Shown here piece by piece: positions 6,524 through 14,028 of a stretch of 18,936 bases of DNA. The notes beneath the pieces were generated by a model. It ran no database searches and was not told where the DNA came from. It saw only the letters and a program-made list of their open reading frames with translations. The DNA is from Saprospiraceae bacterium (GTDB lineage Bacteria > Bacteroidota > Bacteroidia > Chitinophagales > Saprospiraceae), in contig JADZFP010000254.1 in assembly GCA_020849825.1 (NCBI GenBank), forward strand, positions 1 to 18,936. The letters are read 5' to 3'. Position 1 is the stretch's first letter. The number at the start of each line of letters is the position of its first letter. The position numbers and the translations under genes are program-made.

Positions 6524-7831
6524 CTACGTATTTTCTTCCATGAGATAAGACCGGAACGTATCGAAATCGGCTGGCAAAATGGTTGACACCTTGGGACGGT
6601 GTTGTAGTTCTGCCAATCTTTCCGGGATGTCGATAGTCCGATGCAGGATGCGTTCCATGTCTTCTCTGAATTTTGCCGGATGCGCAGTTTCCAGGATAAT
6701 GCCCATGCTCTCTTTTTTTGTTGTAGCCTGATACTGCCGCAGGGCCAGATAACCGATGGCCCCATGCGGGTCGAGAAGGTAGTGGTACTGCTGGTCTACC
6801 TCCCGCAAAGTCTTTTCTGTTTCGGCATCGGAAAAGGCAAAGCCCGAGATGTCGTTTTTGATCATGTTCCACGTGGAACCATACAGGTCCATCATTCGGG
6901 CAAAGTTGGAGGGGGCGCCCACGTCCATGGCATTTGACAAGGTGCGGACGGAGGGGCGGGGGCGGTATTCGCCGCTGGCCAGGTACTTTGGTACAACGTC
7001 GTTGGCGTTCGTAGCGGCGATGAAATGTTGTGCCGGCAGGCCCATGCGGGAGGCCAAAAGGCCGGCTGTGAGGTTGCCGAAGTTGCCCGACGGTACGGAA
7101 AAGACAATCGGCTTGTTCAAGTGGCTAACCTGTTTGAAGGCCTCGAAGTAGTAAAATGATTGAGGGATCAGTCGAGCGACATTGATACTATTGGCTGAGC
7201 TCAGTCGCAGCCGGGCGTTCAGGTTGGCGTCTAAAAAGGCTTTTTTTACAAGGGCCTGGCAGTCGTCGAAAGTACCCTCGATTTCGAGGGCAGTGATGTT
7301 GTGGCCAAGCGTGGTGAGTTGCTTTTCCTGTAAAGGGCTCACTTTGCCCGATGGGTAAAGGATGATGACCCGAATGCCCGGTGTGCGGTAAAATCCGGCC
7401 GCCACCGCCCCGCCCGTGTCGCCCGATGTAGCAACTAAAATGGTCAGTTCCTGGTCTTCTCCCCGGTTAAAATAGGACATGGTTTCGGCCATGAATCGCG
7501 CGCCAAAATCCTTGAAGGCCAGGGAAGGGCCATGGAAAAGTTCGAGAATGCCGGTGTGTTCGTCGAGCAATACAACCGGCGCCGGGAAGTTGATGGCTCT
7601 TTCAACAATGCTCTGCAGATCAGACGCCGGTATTTCAGCGCCGATCAACGTATGCGCTACAGTAAACGCTATTTCCTGAAAACTGAAACTGGAGAGACTT
7701 CGAATAAAACTGTCTGGTAAAACCGCGAGGTCAGACGGCATAAAAAGTCCGTTGTCGGACGGTAAGCCTTGAAATAATGCTTCGCGGAAATTGACGCGCA
7801 CGGCAGGGTTGTTGGTGCTGTACAGTTGCAT
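6524..7831 (-). CDS. thrC: Threonine synthase
   Basis: The 435-residue protein converts O-phospho-L-homoserine to threonine with pyridoxal phosphate, in the cytoplasm. The N-terminal threonine-synthase domain (about residues 2-75) is followed by the PLP lysine Lys107 in GPSLAFKDFG, the motif ATSGDTGGA, SANSINVARL, SVPSGNFGNL and MDVGAPSNF, all typical of ThrC. The start at 7831 (MQLYSTNN) gives the usual family length and leaves 10 bp after the upstream stop; the 18-residue upstream extension would overlap that gene and is not conserved in character. The short gap suggests cotranscription with the OmpA-like gene. The coding sequence contains one parS-like palindrome and ends directly at another. 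No homoserine kinase or dehydrogenase gene is adjacent, unlike the common thrABC order. Confidence 0.95.
   Translation of the reverse strand: MQLYSTNNPAVRVNFREALFQGLPSDNGLFMPSDLAVLPDSFIRSLSSFSFQEIAFTVAHTLIGAEIPASDLQSIVERAINFPAPVVLLDEHTGILELFHGPSLAFKDFGARFMAETMSYFNRGEDQELTILVATSGDTGGAVAAGFYRTPGIRVIILYPSGKVSPLQEKQLTTLGHNITALEIEGTFDDCQALVKKAFLDANLNARLRLSSANSINVARLIPQSFYYFEAFKQVSHLNKPIVFSVPSGNFGNLTAGLLASRMGLPAQHFIAATNANDVVPKYLASGEYRPRPSVRTLSNAMDVGAPSNFARMMDLYGSTWNMIKNDISGFAFSDAETEKTLREVDQQYHYLLDPHGAIGYLALRQYQATTKKESMGIILETAHPAKFREDMERILHRTIDIPERLAELQHRPKVSTILPADFDTFRSYLMEENT
6865..6880. other. parS-like ParB-binding site 2 (inside thrC)
   Basis: TGTTCCACGTGGAACC shares 15 of 16 bases with site 1, with a perfect 14-bp palindromic core at 6866-6879. 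It lies within the thrC coding sequence, where it encodes the residues GSTWN. The two sites are 357 bp apart. Confidence 0.72.
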
Positions 7832-7841
7832 GAGACCGGTG

Positions 7842-9464
7842 TTATATTTTGGTGATCCGGATTTCCACCCGGCGATTTTTGGCACGGCTTTCCTCGCTGT
7901 CGTTTTCCGTCAGCGGGTGTCGGGCGCCATGTCCGATGGTTTCCATACGATCGGCACTGACGCCTTTATTCGTCAAAAAATCCCGGATTGCTTTTGCCCG
8001 GTCTTCTGATAATTTTTGAAGGTCGGCGGGCTGACCAATGTTGTCCGTATGCCCCTCAATCCGGATGTGCAGATTGGGATTGTCGAGCATTAGGGTTGCC
8101 AGTCGCGACAATTCCGGGTAGGACTGGTCAAGGATGATGGCCTTCGATTGCTGGAAAAAAATGGGCTGGAGTTCGATTTTACTCCCCACCGCCAGCGGCG
8201 CCAAAAACAGATCGATGTACTGCTCCCGGAAATAATAGTATTGCCGGGGGAAATATACTTCCATTGGCTGACCCGCGTAACCGGGGTGTTGCGCGGCAAA
8301 GTTGAACCGAACGCCGCGTGCTACTTTAAGGCGGAAGAGGCCATCTTCTGCCTCAATAATATTCGTGGTGTCGCCTTCGGCGCCGTAAAGAATTCGTGCG
8401 TTGCGTACGAGCTGCCGCGAACTCTGGTCTACTACCCTTCCGATAAGCGTCAGTTCCGTTTCCTGCGGCGGCTCGATTTGTATGCGATAGATGTCGCTGC
8501 TGCCTTCGCGCTTCGACGTGAAGTACAGGTAGCCTGTCGTCATGTTGAAATACGGCTGACTCTCGTCAGAAACGGAATTAATGCGGGGATCAAGCCGCTG
8601 GGGTTTGGTCCAGCTTTTCCAACTGTCGTCGAGGCGGTGCGTTTTGAATATGTCAAAACCGCCGGAGCTTTCTTCCCGGTTGGAGGCGAAGTAAAGCGTT
8701 TCGTTGTCTTCTGATAAAAACGGCGTCAATTCTCTTTTCGGCGAATTGACCACATTGCCCAAATGCTGCGGCGCTCCCCAGCGGTTGGGGCCTTTTCGAA
8801 AACAAACGTAGAGGTCCATTTCTTTCGAGTCGAAACGCGCTGCGGCCAGGATCATCACCTTGCCGTCGAAACTCATCGTCAGGCTGACTTCCGATTGAAT
8901 AGTGTAAAAGTCCTCCAGTTCGATCGGCGACGGAAAACTCCAGCCACTGCTGTCGGTGGTGCGGCGTACGTACGAAAAACCCCGGCTCATGTTTCCGTTG
9001 CGTTCAAATTGATTGATCACATACAACATATTCGGATCGGGCGTGATCGTCATGACGCTGTTGGGCAGTGCGTTGTTCAACGGATAACCGGGGTGCTCCA
9101 CTTCAGTAAAATTGGCCAGCGAATCCTGTGCCGTGGCAATCCAGATATCCTGGTTAAAACCGGATCGAACGGGAGCGTAAACGGGTTTGCCTGCAATTTG
9201 GGTGTAAACGCCCGAAAGCGTGGCGATAAATTCCAGCGGCGATTCGCTGACGGCCCGGTCGATACTGTCGATCAAAAGTGTGCGGTTAAAATTGTCGCAT
9301 CCTACTCTGGTGAAATAAAGCGTTCGCCCGTCTCTGCTCGGTACGGGCGTGATTTCATCGCAGCTGGAATTGATCAATTCAGGAAGTTTTTCCAAACGCC
9401 AGGTTTGGGCCAGTCCTGGCAACGAAAAAAACAGGAATAAAAAAACGAAAGCGGATTGTGGCAT
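7842..9464 (-). CDS. OmpA-family envelope protein with PD40 propeller (PorE-like)
   Basis: The protein has 540 residues from the ATG at 9464 (a TTG three codons upstream is the alternative). It starts MPQSAFVFLFLFFSLPGLAQ, a signal peptide without a lipobox cysteine. Residues about 30-335 contain PD40/WD40-like beta-propeller repeats (for example TLYFTRVG, TLYFASNREESSGGFDIF, YLYFTSKREGSSDIYRI). About 340-425 resembles a carboxypeptidase-regulatory-like domain. Residues about 430-540 are an OmpA domain with the peptidoglycan-binding Asp474 (GHTDN) and Arg489 (LSEDRAKAI). The propeller-CRD-OmpA order resembles T9SS accessory protein PorE, but the N-terminal TPR and the lipid anchor are missing, so that function is only a possibility. 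It should sit in the periplasm bound to peptidoglycan. thrC follows after 10 bp. Confidence 0.88.
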   Translation of the reverse strand: MPQSAFVFLFLFFSLPGLAQTWRLEKLPELINSSCDEITPVPSRDGRTLYFTRVGCDNFNRTLLIDSIDRAVSESPLEFIATLSGVYTQIAGKPVYAPVRSGFNQDIWIATAQDSLANFTEVEHPGYPLNNALPNSVMTITPDPNMLYVINQFERNGNMSRGFSYVRRTTDSSGWSFPSPIELEDFYTIQSEVSLTMSFDGKVMILAAARFDSKEMDLYVCFRKGPNRWGAPQHLGNVVNSPKRELTPFLSEDNETLYFASNREESSGGFDIFKTHRLDDSWKSWTKPQRLDPRINSVSDESQPYFNMTTGYLYFTSKREGSSDIYRIQIEPPQETELTLIGRVVDQSSRQLVRNARILYGAEGDTTNIIEAEDGLFRLKVARGVRFNFAAQHPGYAGQPMEVYFPRQYYYFREQYIDLFLAPLAVGSKIELQPIFFQQSKAIILDQSYPELSRLATLMLDNPNLHIRIEGHTDNIGQPADLQKLSEDRAKAIRDFLTNKGVSADRMETIGHGARHPLTENDSEESRAKNRRVEIRITKI

Positions 9465-9470
9465 ACGGGT

Positions 9471-9501
9471 CAAAATTAGAATCTCTTTCAGGTTATGGCA
9501 A
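9471..9501 (-). promoter_or_regulatory. Promoter of the OmpA/PD40 gene, very close to its ATG
   Basis: On the minus strand TTG (9501-9499), a 20-bp spacer and TAATTTTG (9478-9471) match the Bacteroidota promoter closely. Only 6 bp separate the -7 element from the ATG at 9464, so the transcript would have almost no leader. The TTG lies in the T-rich tract behind the thiolase terminator. Confidence 0.6.
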
Positions 9502-9540
9502 AAACGAAAAAGGCGACCCGAACATATGCCGGGTCGCCTT
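9502..9540 (-). terminator. Rho-independent terminator of the thiolase gene
   Basis: A perfect 11-bp stem (9540-9530 with 9520-9510, arm AAGGCGACCCG) with a 9-base loop is followed on the minus strand by a T-rich run. It begins 21 bp after the thiolase stop. Confidence 0.85.
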
Positions 9541-9561
9541 TATTGGTTCATAAAGTTCTTT

Positions 9562-10737
9562 TTAATTGAGCCGTTCGTAAATACCGGCAATGCCCTGCCC
9601 TCCCCCGACGCAAGCCGTTACCAAACCATAGCGTTGGTTTTGGCGGCGCATTTCGTTGAGGAGTTGAATCGACAGTTTGGCGCCGGTACAACCGAGCGGG
9701 TGACCGAGCGCTACGGCGCCGCCATTGACGTTGACGATTTCCGGATTCAGGCCGGCCTCTTGTATTACCGCCAAAGCCTGCGCGGCAAACGCTTCGTTCA
9801 GTTCGATGGCCTCGATCTGATCGAGCGACATGCCGGCTTGTTTCAACGCCTTGGGGATGGCGGCGCAAGGGCCGATACCCATGTACAATGGCTCGACGCC
9901 GGCAACCGAACAGGCGGCCAGGCGGGCAACAGGTTGCAAACCCAGGCTTTTCACCATTTCTTCCGACATGACGAGGACAAAAGCCGCGCCATCAGAAGTT
10001 TGCGAAGAGTTGCCGGCCGTTACCACGCCGCCATTGGCAAACGCGGGTTTCAATTTCGAAAGCCCATCCAGAGAAGTGTCGCGGCGTACTCCTTCGTCGG
10101 TGTCGACGGTGTAAGTACGTTCCTTTCTTTTGTCATCTTCCACCCACACCTCCGGCACGCTGATGGGTAAAATTTCATCTTTGAATTTACCTGAATCAAT
10201 GGCCGCGGCAGCACGCTGATGCGACCGCACGGAAAACGCATCGGCTGCATCGCGGCTGATGTTGAATTTTTTGGCCACGGCCTCGGCTGTCAGGCCCATG
10301 CCTACTACATAATCGGGCGTGGTAGAGGCGATATTGTAGTTGGGCGCCAGTTTGTAGCCAGTCATCGGAATCAGCGACATGCTTTCTGCGCCGCCTGCGA
10401 TAAAACAATGACCCATGCCGGCGCGGATTTTTGCAACAGCGATACTAATGGTTTCAAGTCCCGAAGCACAGTAACGGTTGACCGTCATACCAGGCACGTC
10501 TTTTCCAAGCGCACGATTGGCAATGATGCGGCCGATTTGCAGGCCTTGTTCGCCTTCCGGGTTGGCACAGCCGACGATCACATCATCGACCATCGAATTT
10601 TCGAGCCCGGGCGTCGATTTTACCAGGTGCTGAATAAGCGCAACGGCCAGGTCATCGGGGCGGGTGCTCCGGAAACCGCCTTTGCCGGCTTTGCCGACGG
10701 CGGTGCGAAATCCGGAGATGATATATGCTTCTTGCAT
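9562..10737 (-). CDS. Acetyl-CoA C-acyltransferase (3-ketoacyl-CoA thiolase)
   Basis: This 391-residue thiolase has all catalytic features: the acylated Cys90 in NRYCASGLETI, His346 in GHPLGCTGAK and Cys376 in CVGGGQGIAGIYE. Length is typical. It cleaves 3-ketoacyl-CoA to acetyl-CoA and a shortened acyl-CoA, the last step of beta-oxidation; biosynthetic acetoacetyl-CoA thiolases have the same motifs, but the fused dehydrogenase/hydratase gene upstream on the same strand argues for the degradative role (FadA/FadI type). The ATG at 10737 gives the standard start MQEAYIISGFRTAVGK. It lies 52 bp after the toxin gene, which splits it from its metabolic partner, and it ends in a good terminator. 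Confidence 0.95.
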   Translation of the reverse strand: MQEAYIISGFRTAVGKAGKGGFRSTRPDDLAVALIQHLVKSTPGLENSMVDDVIVGCANPEGEQGLQIGRIIANRALGKDVPGMTVNRYCASGLETISIAVAKIRAGMGHCFIAGGAESMSLIPMTGYKLAPNYNIASTTPDYVVGMGLTAEAVAKKFNISRDAADAFSVRSHQRAAAAIDSGKFKDEILPISVPEVWVEDDKRKERTYTVDTDEGVRRDTSLDGLSKLKPAFANGGVVTAGNSSQTSDGAAFVLVMSEEMVKSLGLQPVARLAACSVAGVEPLYMGIGPCAAIPKALKQAGMSLDQIEAIELNEAFAAQALAVIQEAGLNPEIVNVNGGAVALGHPLGCTGAKLSIQLLNEMRRQNQRYGLVTACVGGGQGIAGIYERLN

Positions 10738-10789
10738 GTCTTGGTAGTCTATTTAATTATAGGATAGTCGATGTTGTTGATTTTAGACA

Positions 10790-11164
10790 TCAGAACTTAC
10801 GTACCAGTAAATCTGGGATTTTAAATAAAACGTCATCATTCGAAATCAAGGTAGCCTGCTGATAGAGCGCGGTTGCCGCAATGATTGCATCTGGTAACTT
10901 TATTTTATTCTGCTTTCGAATTTGAATAATTGTGCCAATAAATGCTGGATTTTGCGAATCTACTCCCAGTACCTCAACCCGGCTGATAAATTGGTTAAAA
11001 ATGGATTCGTCTTTAACTGAAAGATCCGGAAAAGACAAAAATTCCAATTCTGTAATAACAGATATACCTACCCAATTGGCATCAGTCAGAATAAATGCGA
11101 TGTTATCATTGCCTTTAAGTAGTGCAATGACGGCATTTGTGTCCAGCAGAAATCTACCATTCAT
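10790..11164 (-). CDS. PIN-domain ribonuclease toxin, VapC-like
   Basis: The 124-residue protein begins MNGRFLLDTNAVIALLKG, the PIN-domain start with the first acidic metal ligand at Asp8. Glu39 (ITELEF), Asp92 (LPDAIIAATA) and Asp110 (ISNDD) complete the usual acidic set, so the nuclease site appears intact. VapC toxins cut specific RNAs, often tRNAs, and are blocked by a partner protein. Its start overlaps the upstream small gene by 11 bp, the classical toxin-antitoxin arrangement. Base composition is visibly AT-richer than the flanking beta-oxidation genes, which suggests acquisition from elsewhere. The RNA target is unknown. Confidence 0.88.
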   Translation of the reverse strand: MNGRFLLDTNAVIALLKGNDNIAFILTDANWVGISVITELEFLSFPDLSVKDESIFNQFISRVEVLGVDSQNPAFIGTIIQIRKQNKIKLPDAIIAATALYQQATLISNDDVLFKIPDLLVRKF

Positions 11165-11351
11165 CTCTCATCTTGCGTTGTTCCAAGAGAGCGTTGCCTT
11201 TCCACTCCAACTTGCCAACAAGGTCGGAGAAATCAAATCTTTGCTTGGGTAGCGGAGTTGATTTAATAACTTTTATATACCGAAGTTTCTTTATTTTTTG
11301 AAGAAACAAGGCATAATAAACATCATCAATATCCAAAACAATTTGTGCCAT
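11154..11351 (-). CDS. Small putative antitoxin, VapB-like partner
   Basis: This 65-residue frame (MAQIVLDIDD at the start, ending EQRKMRDEW) directly precedes and overlaps the PIN toxin by 11 bp, so translation is probably coupled. I do not recognise a specific DNA-binding fold; the N-terminal strand followed by charged helical stretches and a basic tail fits small antitoxins found beside PIN genes in Bacteroidota. The start at 11351 is supported by a good promoter just upstream. The frame is open further upstream into the neighbouring gene, but that part is its shadow. The function is inferred from position. Confidence 0.75.
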   Translation of the reverse strand: MAQIVLDIDDVYYALFLQKIKKLRYIKVIKSTPLPKQRFDFSDLVGKLEWKGNALLEQRKMRDEW

Positions 11352-11367
11352 ATTAACGAATTTAAAA

Positions 11368-11398
11368 CAAAAATACGATACTATATTTAATTCCGCAA
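11368..11398 (-). promoter_or_regulatory. Bacteroidota-type promoter of the toxin-antitoxin pair
   Basis: Minus-strand TTG (11398-11396), a 20-bp spacer and TATTTTTG (11375-11368) match the -33/-7 consensus. It ends 16 bp before the antitoxin ATG. The -33 element lies within the last codons of the upstream dehydrogenase/hydratase gene, so the module can be expressed independently of it. Confidence 0.65.
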
Positions 11399-13762
11399 CG
11401 GCTTGCCGTTTTCCAGCATAAACTGAATCCGTTCCAGCGTCTTTTGTTCGCCGCAAAGCGACAGGAAAGCCTCGCGTTCCAGATCGAGCAAATATTGCTC
11501 GGAAACGGCTTGCGGACTGGTCAGATCGCCGCCGCAAAGCACCCAGGCTACTTTTTGTGCGATTTTGATGTCGTGCTCGGAGGCGTAGTTGCCGAGTTTG
11601 AGCGAATGAGCGGCAACGTAAAGCGCCCCAAGACCCGTCCGGCCCAATACCCACACGTCTTTGCGGGGGATGGGCTTGACGTAGCCATCCGAGAGTTCGA
11701 GCACTTTTGCCTTGGCTTCGGCGATATTTCGGGCAGCATTGTGTACGACCTGGTCTTTTTGCGGCAATAAATAGCCGTAATTAAATGCCTCGTAGGCCGA
11801 AGTAGCCACCTGGGCCGTGGCGATGGTTTTGAATTTATCGATCAGGGTCGGGATTTGAACGTCGCCTTCCCGCGTGATCAAGTCGGAAGTACGCACGGCG
11901 AACTCCTTGGTGCCGGCGCCACCGGGGATGAGGCCTACCCCTACTTCCACTAGTCCGATGTAGCTTTCCGCGGCGGCCATCACAGCATCGGCGTGCATGG
12001 AAAACTCGCAACCGCCTCCAAAAACGTAGCCTTGCGTAGCCATCACCACCGGAATGGCGGAATAGCGCATCCGCATGGAGGTTTGCTGGAAAATATTGAC
12101 CGCCATATTGAGTTCGTCCCATTCCTGTTGGTAAGCCATCATGGCGATCATCATCAGGTTGGCGCCCACGGTGAAGTTGGCGGCATTGTTGCCGATGACG
12201 AGGCCTTTCCAGCCTTGTTCTTCGGCAATCTGAATCGAATCGTTGATGCCGCGCAGGATGCCTTCGCCGATGGCGTTCATTTTCGAATGGAACTCAAGAC
12301 AAAGCACGCCGTCGCCGATATCGTGCAGGGTGCATTCGGCGTTTTGATAAACGGGTTTGCGGTCGCGGTAGTTGTCGAGAATGATGTACGCCGCGCCACC
12401 GGGCAAAGGTTCGTACGTTTTGCTCGCCGGGTTGTAGCACAGGCGCTGGCCATTTTCCGATTTGTAAAAGCTGCTGTGGCCGGCCGACAGCATCTCTTCT
12501 ACCCAGGGGGCTATTTTTTCACCGCGAGTTTTGGCTGCATCCACGCCTTCGGCTACGCCCACGAGGTCCCAATACTCGAACGGGCCTTTGTCCCAGGCAA
12601 AACCTGCGCGCAGGGCATCGTCGATGGCATAAAGCGTATCGCTGATCTCGGGCACCCGGTTGCTCACGTAGGCAAACAGGCCCAGGAAAGAGCGTTGCAA
12701 CAATTCCGCTCCTTTGTCAGCGCCTTTGAAAATGGCTTTCATACGACGCGGAAGCTCATCGATTTGTTTGAGCGTATCGATGATAGGCAGTTTTTCTTTC
12801 GCAGAAGCCTGATATTCAAGGGTTTCCAGGTTGAGTGCCAGGACGACCGGTCGGCCTTTGGCATCTCTGTCGGCTGTTTTTTTGTAAAAACCCTGCCCCG
12901 ATTTATTCCCCAAAAACTTGTTTTCGATCAGAAAGTCGATGTAACGCGGGATCGTGAAGGCGCCGGCTTGTTCGTCGGCCGGGCAATTTTGCCGAATGCC
13001 GTTGATCACGTGCACGGCCGTATCCATGCCGACCAGATCAGCCAGGCGGAAGGTGCCCGTTTTGGGTCGGCCAATGGCAGGGCCAGTGAGTGCATCGACG
13101 GTGTCGATGCCCAGACCCAGCTCGTGGGTGAGCTGGAATAGTTTGGCCATGGCGTATACCCCCACGCGATTGGCGATAAACGCCGGCGTGTCTTTGCATA
13201 GCACCGTTTGTTTGCCCAGCACCAGATCGCCGAAGTGCATGAAGAAACCAACCACTTCCAAATCGGTATCGGCGGTCGGAATGATTTCCAGCAGGCGCAT
13301 GTAGCGGGCCGGATTGAAAAAGTGCGTACCGCAAAAGTGTTTGCGAAAATCTTCCGAGCGGCCTTCGGCCATCAGGTGAATGGGTATGCCGGAGGTATTG
13401 GAGGTTACCAGCGTACCGGGCGTGCGGAATTGCTCCACTTTTTCAAAAACCTGTTTTTTGATGTCGAGCCGTTCGACGACAACTTCGAGTATCCAGTCGC
13501 AGGATTTGATTTTGGGAAAATCGTCATCAAAGTTGCCGACCGTGATCCTGCCGGCGAATTTATTGTCGAAAAAGGGCGCTGGTTTGGCTTTCAGCGCTGT
13601 TTGCAGAGCATTCTGCGCAACCTGATTGCGGTTGCTTCCCGTTTGGGGGAGAATGTCGAGCAGCAATACTTCGAGACCACAACCTGCAAGGTGGGCAGCG
13701 ATACCTGTGCCCATGAGGCCGGAGCCCAGGACTGCAACTTTTCGGATATGTTTATTGACCAT
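11387..13762 (-). CDS. Fused 3-hydroxyacyl-CoA dehydrogenase / enoyl-CoA hydratase
   Basis: This 791-residue bifunctional enzyme carries out the hydration and NAD-dependent dehydrogenation steps of beta-oxidation. The dehydrogenase comes first: Rossmann motif GSGLMG (13-18), SNTSGIP (121-127) and catalytic His147 in GTHFFNP, with a helical C-terminal dehydrogenase region to about 420. The crotonase/hydratase domain follows from about 480, with the oxyanion-hole region (GAN 533-535, FGGGCE 581-586) and catalytic Glu586 and Glu606 (LVEVGVGLIPGG). This is the reverse of the E. coli FadB/FadJ order and is a common Bacteroidota arrangement. Thiolase lies downstream on the same strand, interrupted by the toxin-antitoxin pair. 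A TATCTTCG at 13828-13821 (minus) could be a weak -7 element. No acyl-CoA dehydrogenase or regulator gene is adjacent. Confidence 0.94.
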   Translation of the reverse strand: MVNKHIRKVAVLGSGLMGTGIAAHLAGCGLEVLLLDILPQTGSNRNQVAQNALQTALKAKPAPFFDNKFAGRITVGNFDDDFPKIKSCDWILEVVVERLDIKKQVFEKVEQFRTPGTLVTSNTSGIPIHLMAEGRSEDFRKHFCGTHFFNPARYMRLLEIIPTADTDLEVVGFFMHFGDLVLGKQTVLCKDTPAFIANRVGVYAMAKLFQLTHELGLGIDTVDALTGPAIGRPKTGTFRLADLVGMDTAVHVINGIRQNCPADEQAGAFTIPRYIDFLIENKFLGNKSGQGFYKKTADRDAKGRPVVLALNLETLEYQASAKEKLPIIDTLKQIDELPRRMKAIFKGADKGAELLQRSFLGLFAYVSNRVPEISDTLYAIDDALRAGFAWDKGPFEYWDLVGVAEGVDAAKTRGEKIAPWVEEMLSAGHSSFYKSENGQRLCYNPASKTYEPLPGGAAYIILDNYRDRKPVYQNAECTLHDIGDGVLCLEFHSKMNAIGEGILRGINDSIQIAEEQGWKGLVIGNNAANFTVGANLMMIAMMAYQQEWDELNMAVNIFQQTSMRMRYSAIPVVMATQGYVFGGGCEFSMHADAVMAAAESYIGLVEVGVGLIPGGAGTKEFAVRTSDLITREGDVQIPTLIDKFKTIATAQVATSAYEAFNYGYLLPQKDQVVHNAARNIAEAKAKVLELSDGYVKPIPRKDVWVLGRTGLGALYVAAHSLKLGNYASEHDIKIAQKVAWVLCGGDLTSPQAVSEQYLLDLEREAFLSLCGEQKTLERIQFMLENGKPLRN

Positions 13763-14028
13763 GGAGAGGAGGAAAAATCATTTAAAGTAAAATGAAAAAA
13801 TCCAGCGAAAGTTCGCAGCGCGAAGATAGGAATTTTGACTTCCCGTCATACGACGGAACGAAGTACTGAAACATATTGAGACGATCGTTGTACATATTCA
13901 GCGAGTTTTTTTACCGGTTCCGTCAGAAATGAGCAGATGTAGTGTATCACCGGTAGCAACTTGATAAATAAGTGTATCTACATTTAATAGCCTTATCTCT
14001 GGTCTGAATTAAAACAAAGAACAAATCC
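13763..14028. promoter_or_regulatory. Divergent regulatory region between dehydrogenase/hydratase and adhesin genes
   Basis: This 266-bp gap must hold both promoters. Visible features are a near-repeat ACATATTGAG/ACATATTCAG at 13871 and 13892 (21 bp apart, two helical turns), a short inverted repeat CCGTC/GACGG at 13843-13856, a repeated AGTGTATC at 13941 and 13971, and imperfect -7 candidates TATCTTCG (13828-13821, minus) and TATCTCTG (13994-14001, plus). None is a full promoter match. Confidence 0.35.

Noticed and set aside
8763..10170. Long plus-strand frames opposite the OmpA-like and thiolase genes (8763-9440, 9349-10170)
   Set aside because: Both are antisense shadows and cross a terminator and promoter that belong to the minus-strand genes.
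11352..11654. Upstream extension of the antitoxin frame to 166 residues
   Set aside because: It lies inside the dehydrogenase/hydratase gene in another frame, and the promoter at 11368-11398 supports the start at 11351.
13001..13018. CACGTG core near 13007 as a third parS site
   Set aside because: The flanks (GATCACGTGCAC) are not symmetric in the parS manner and do not match the two good sites.
11993..13141. A 382-residue plus-strand open frame antisense to the dehydrogenase/hydratase gene
   Set aside because: It is a shadow of a clearly recognised enzyme gene with high third-position GC; no domain or signal could be seen.
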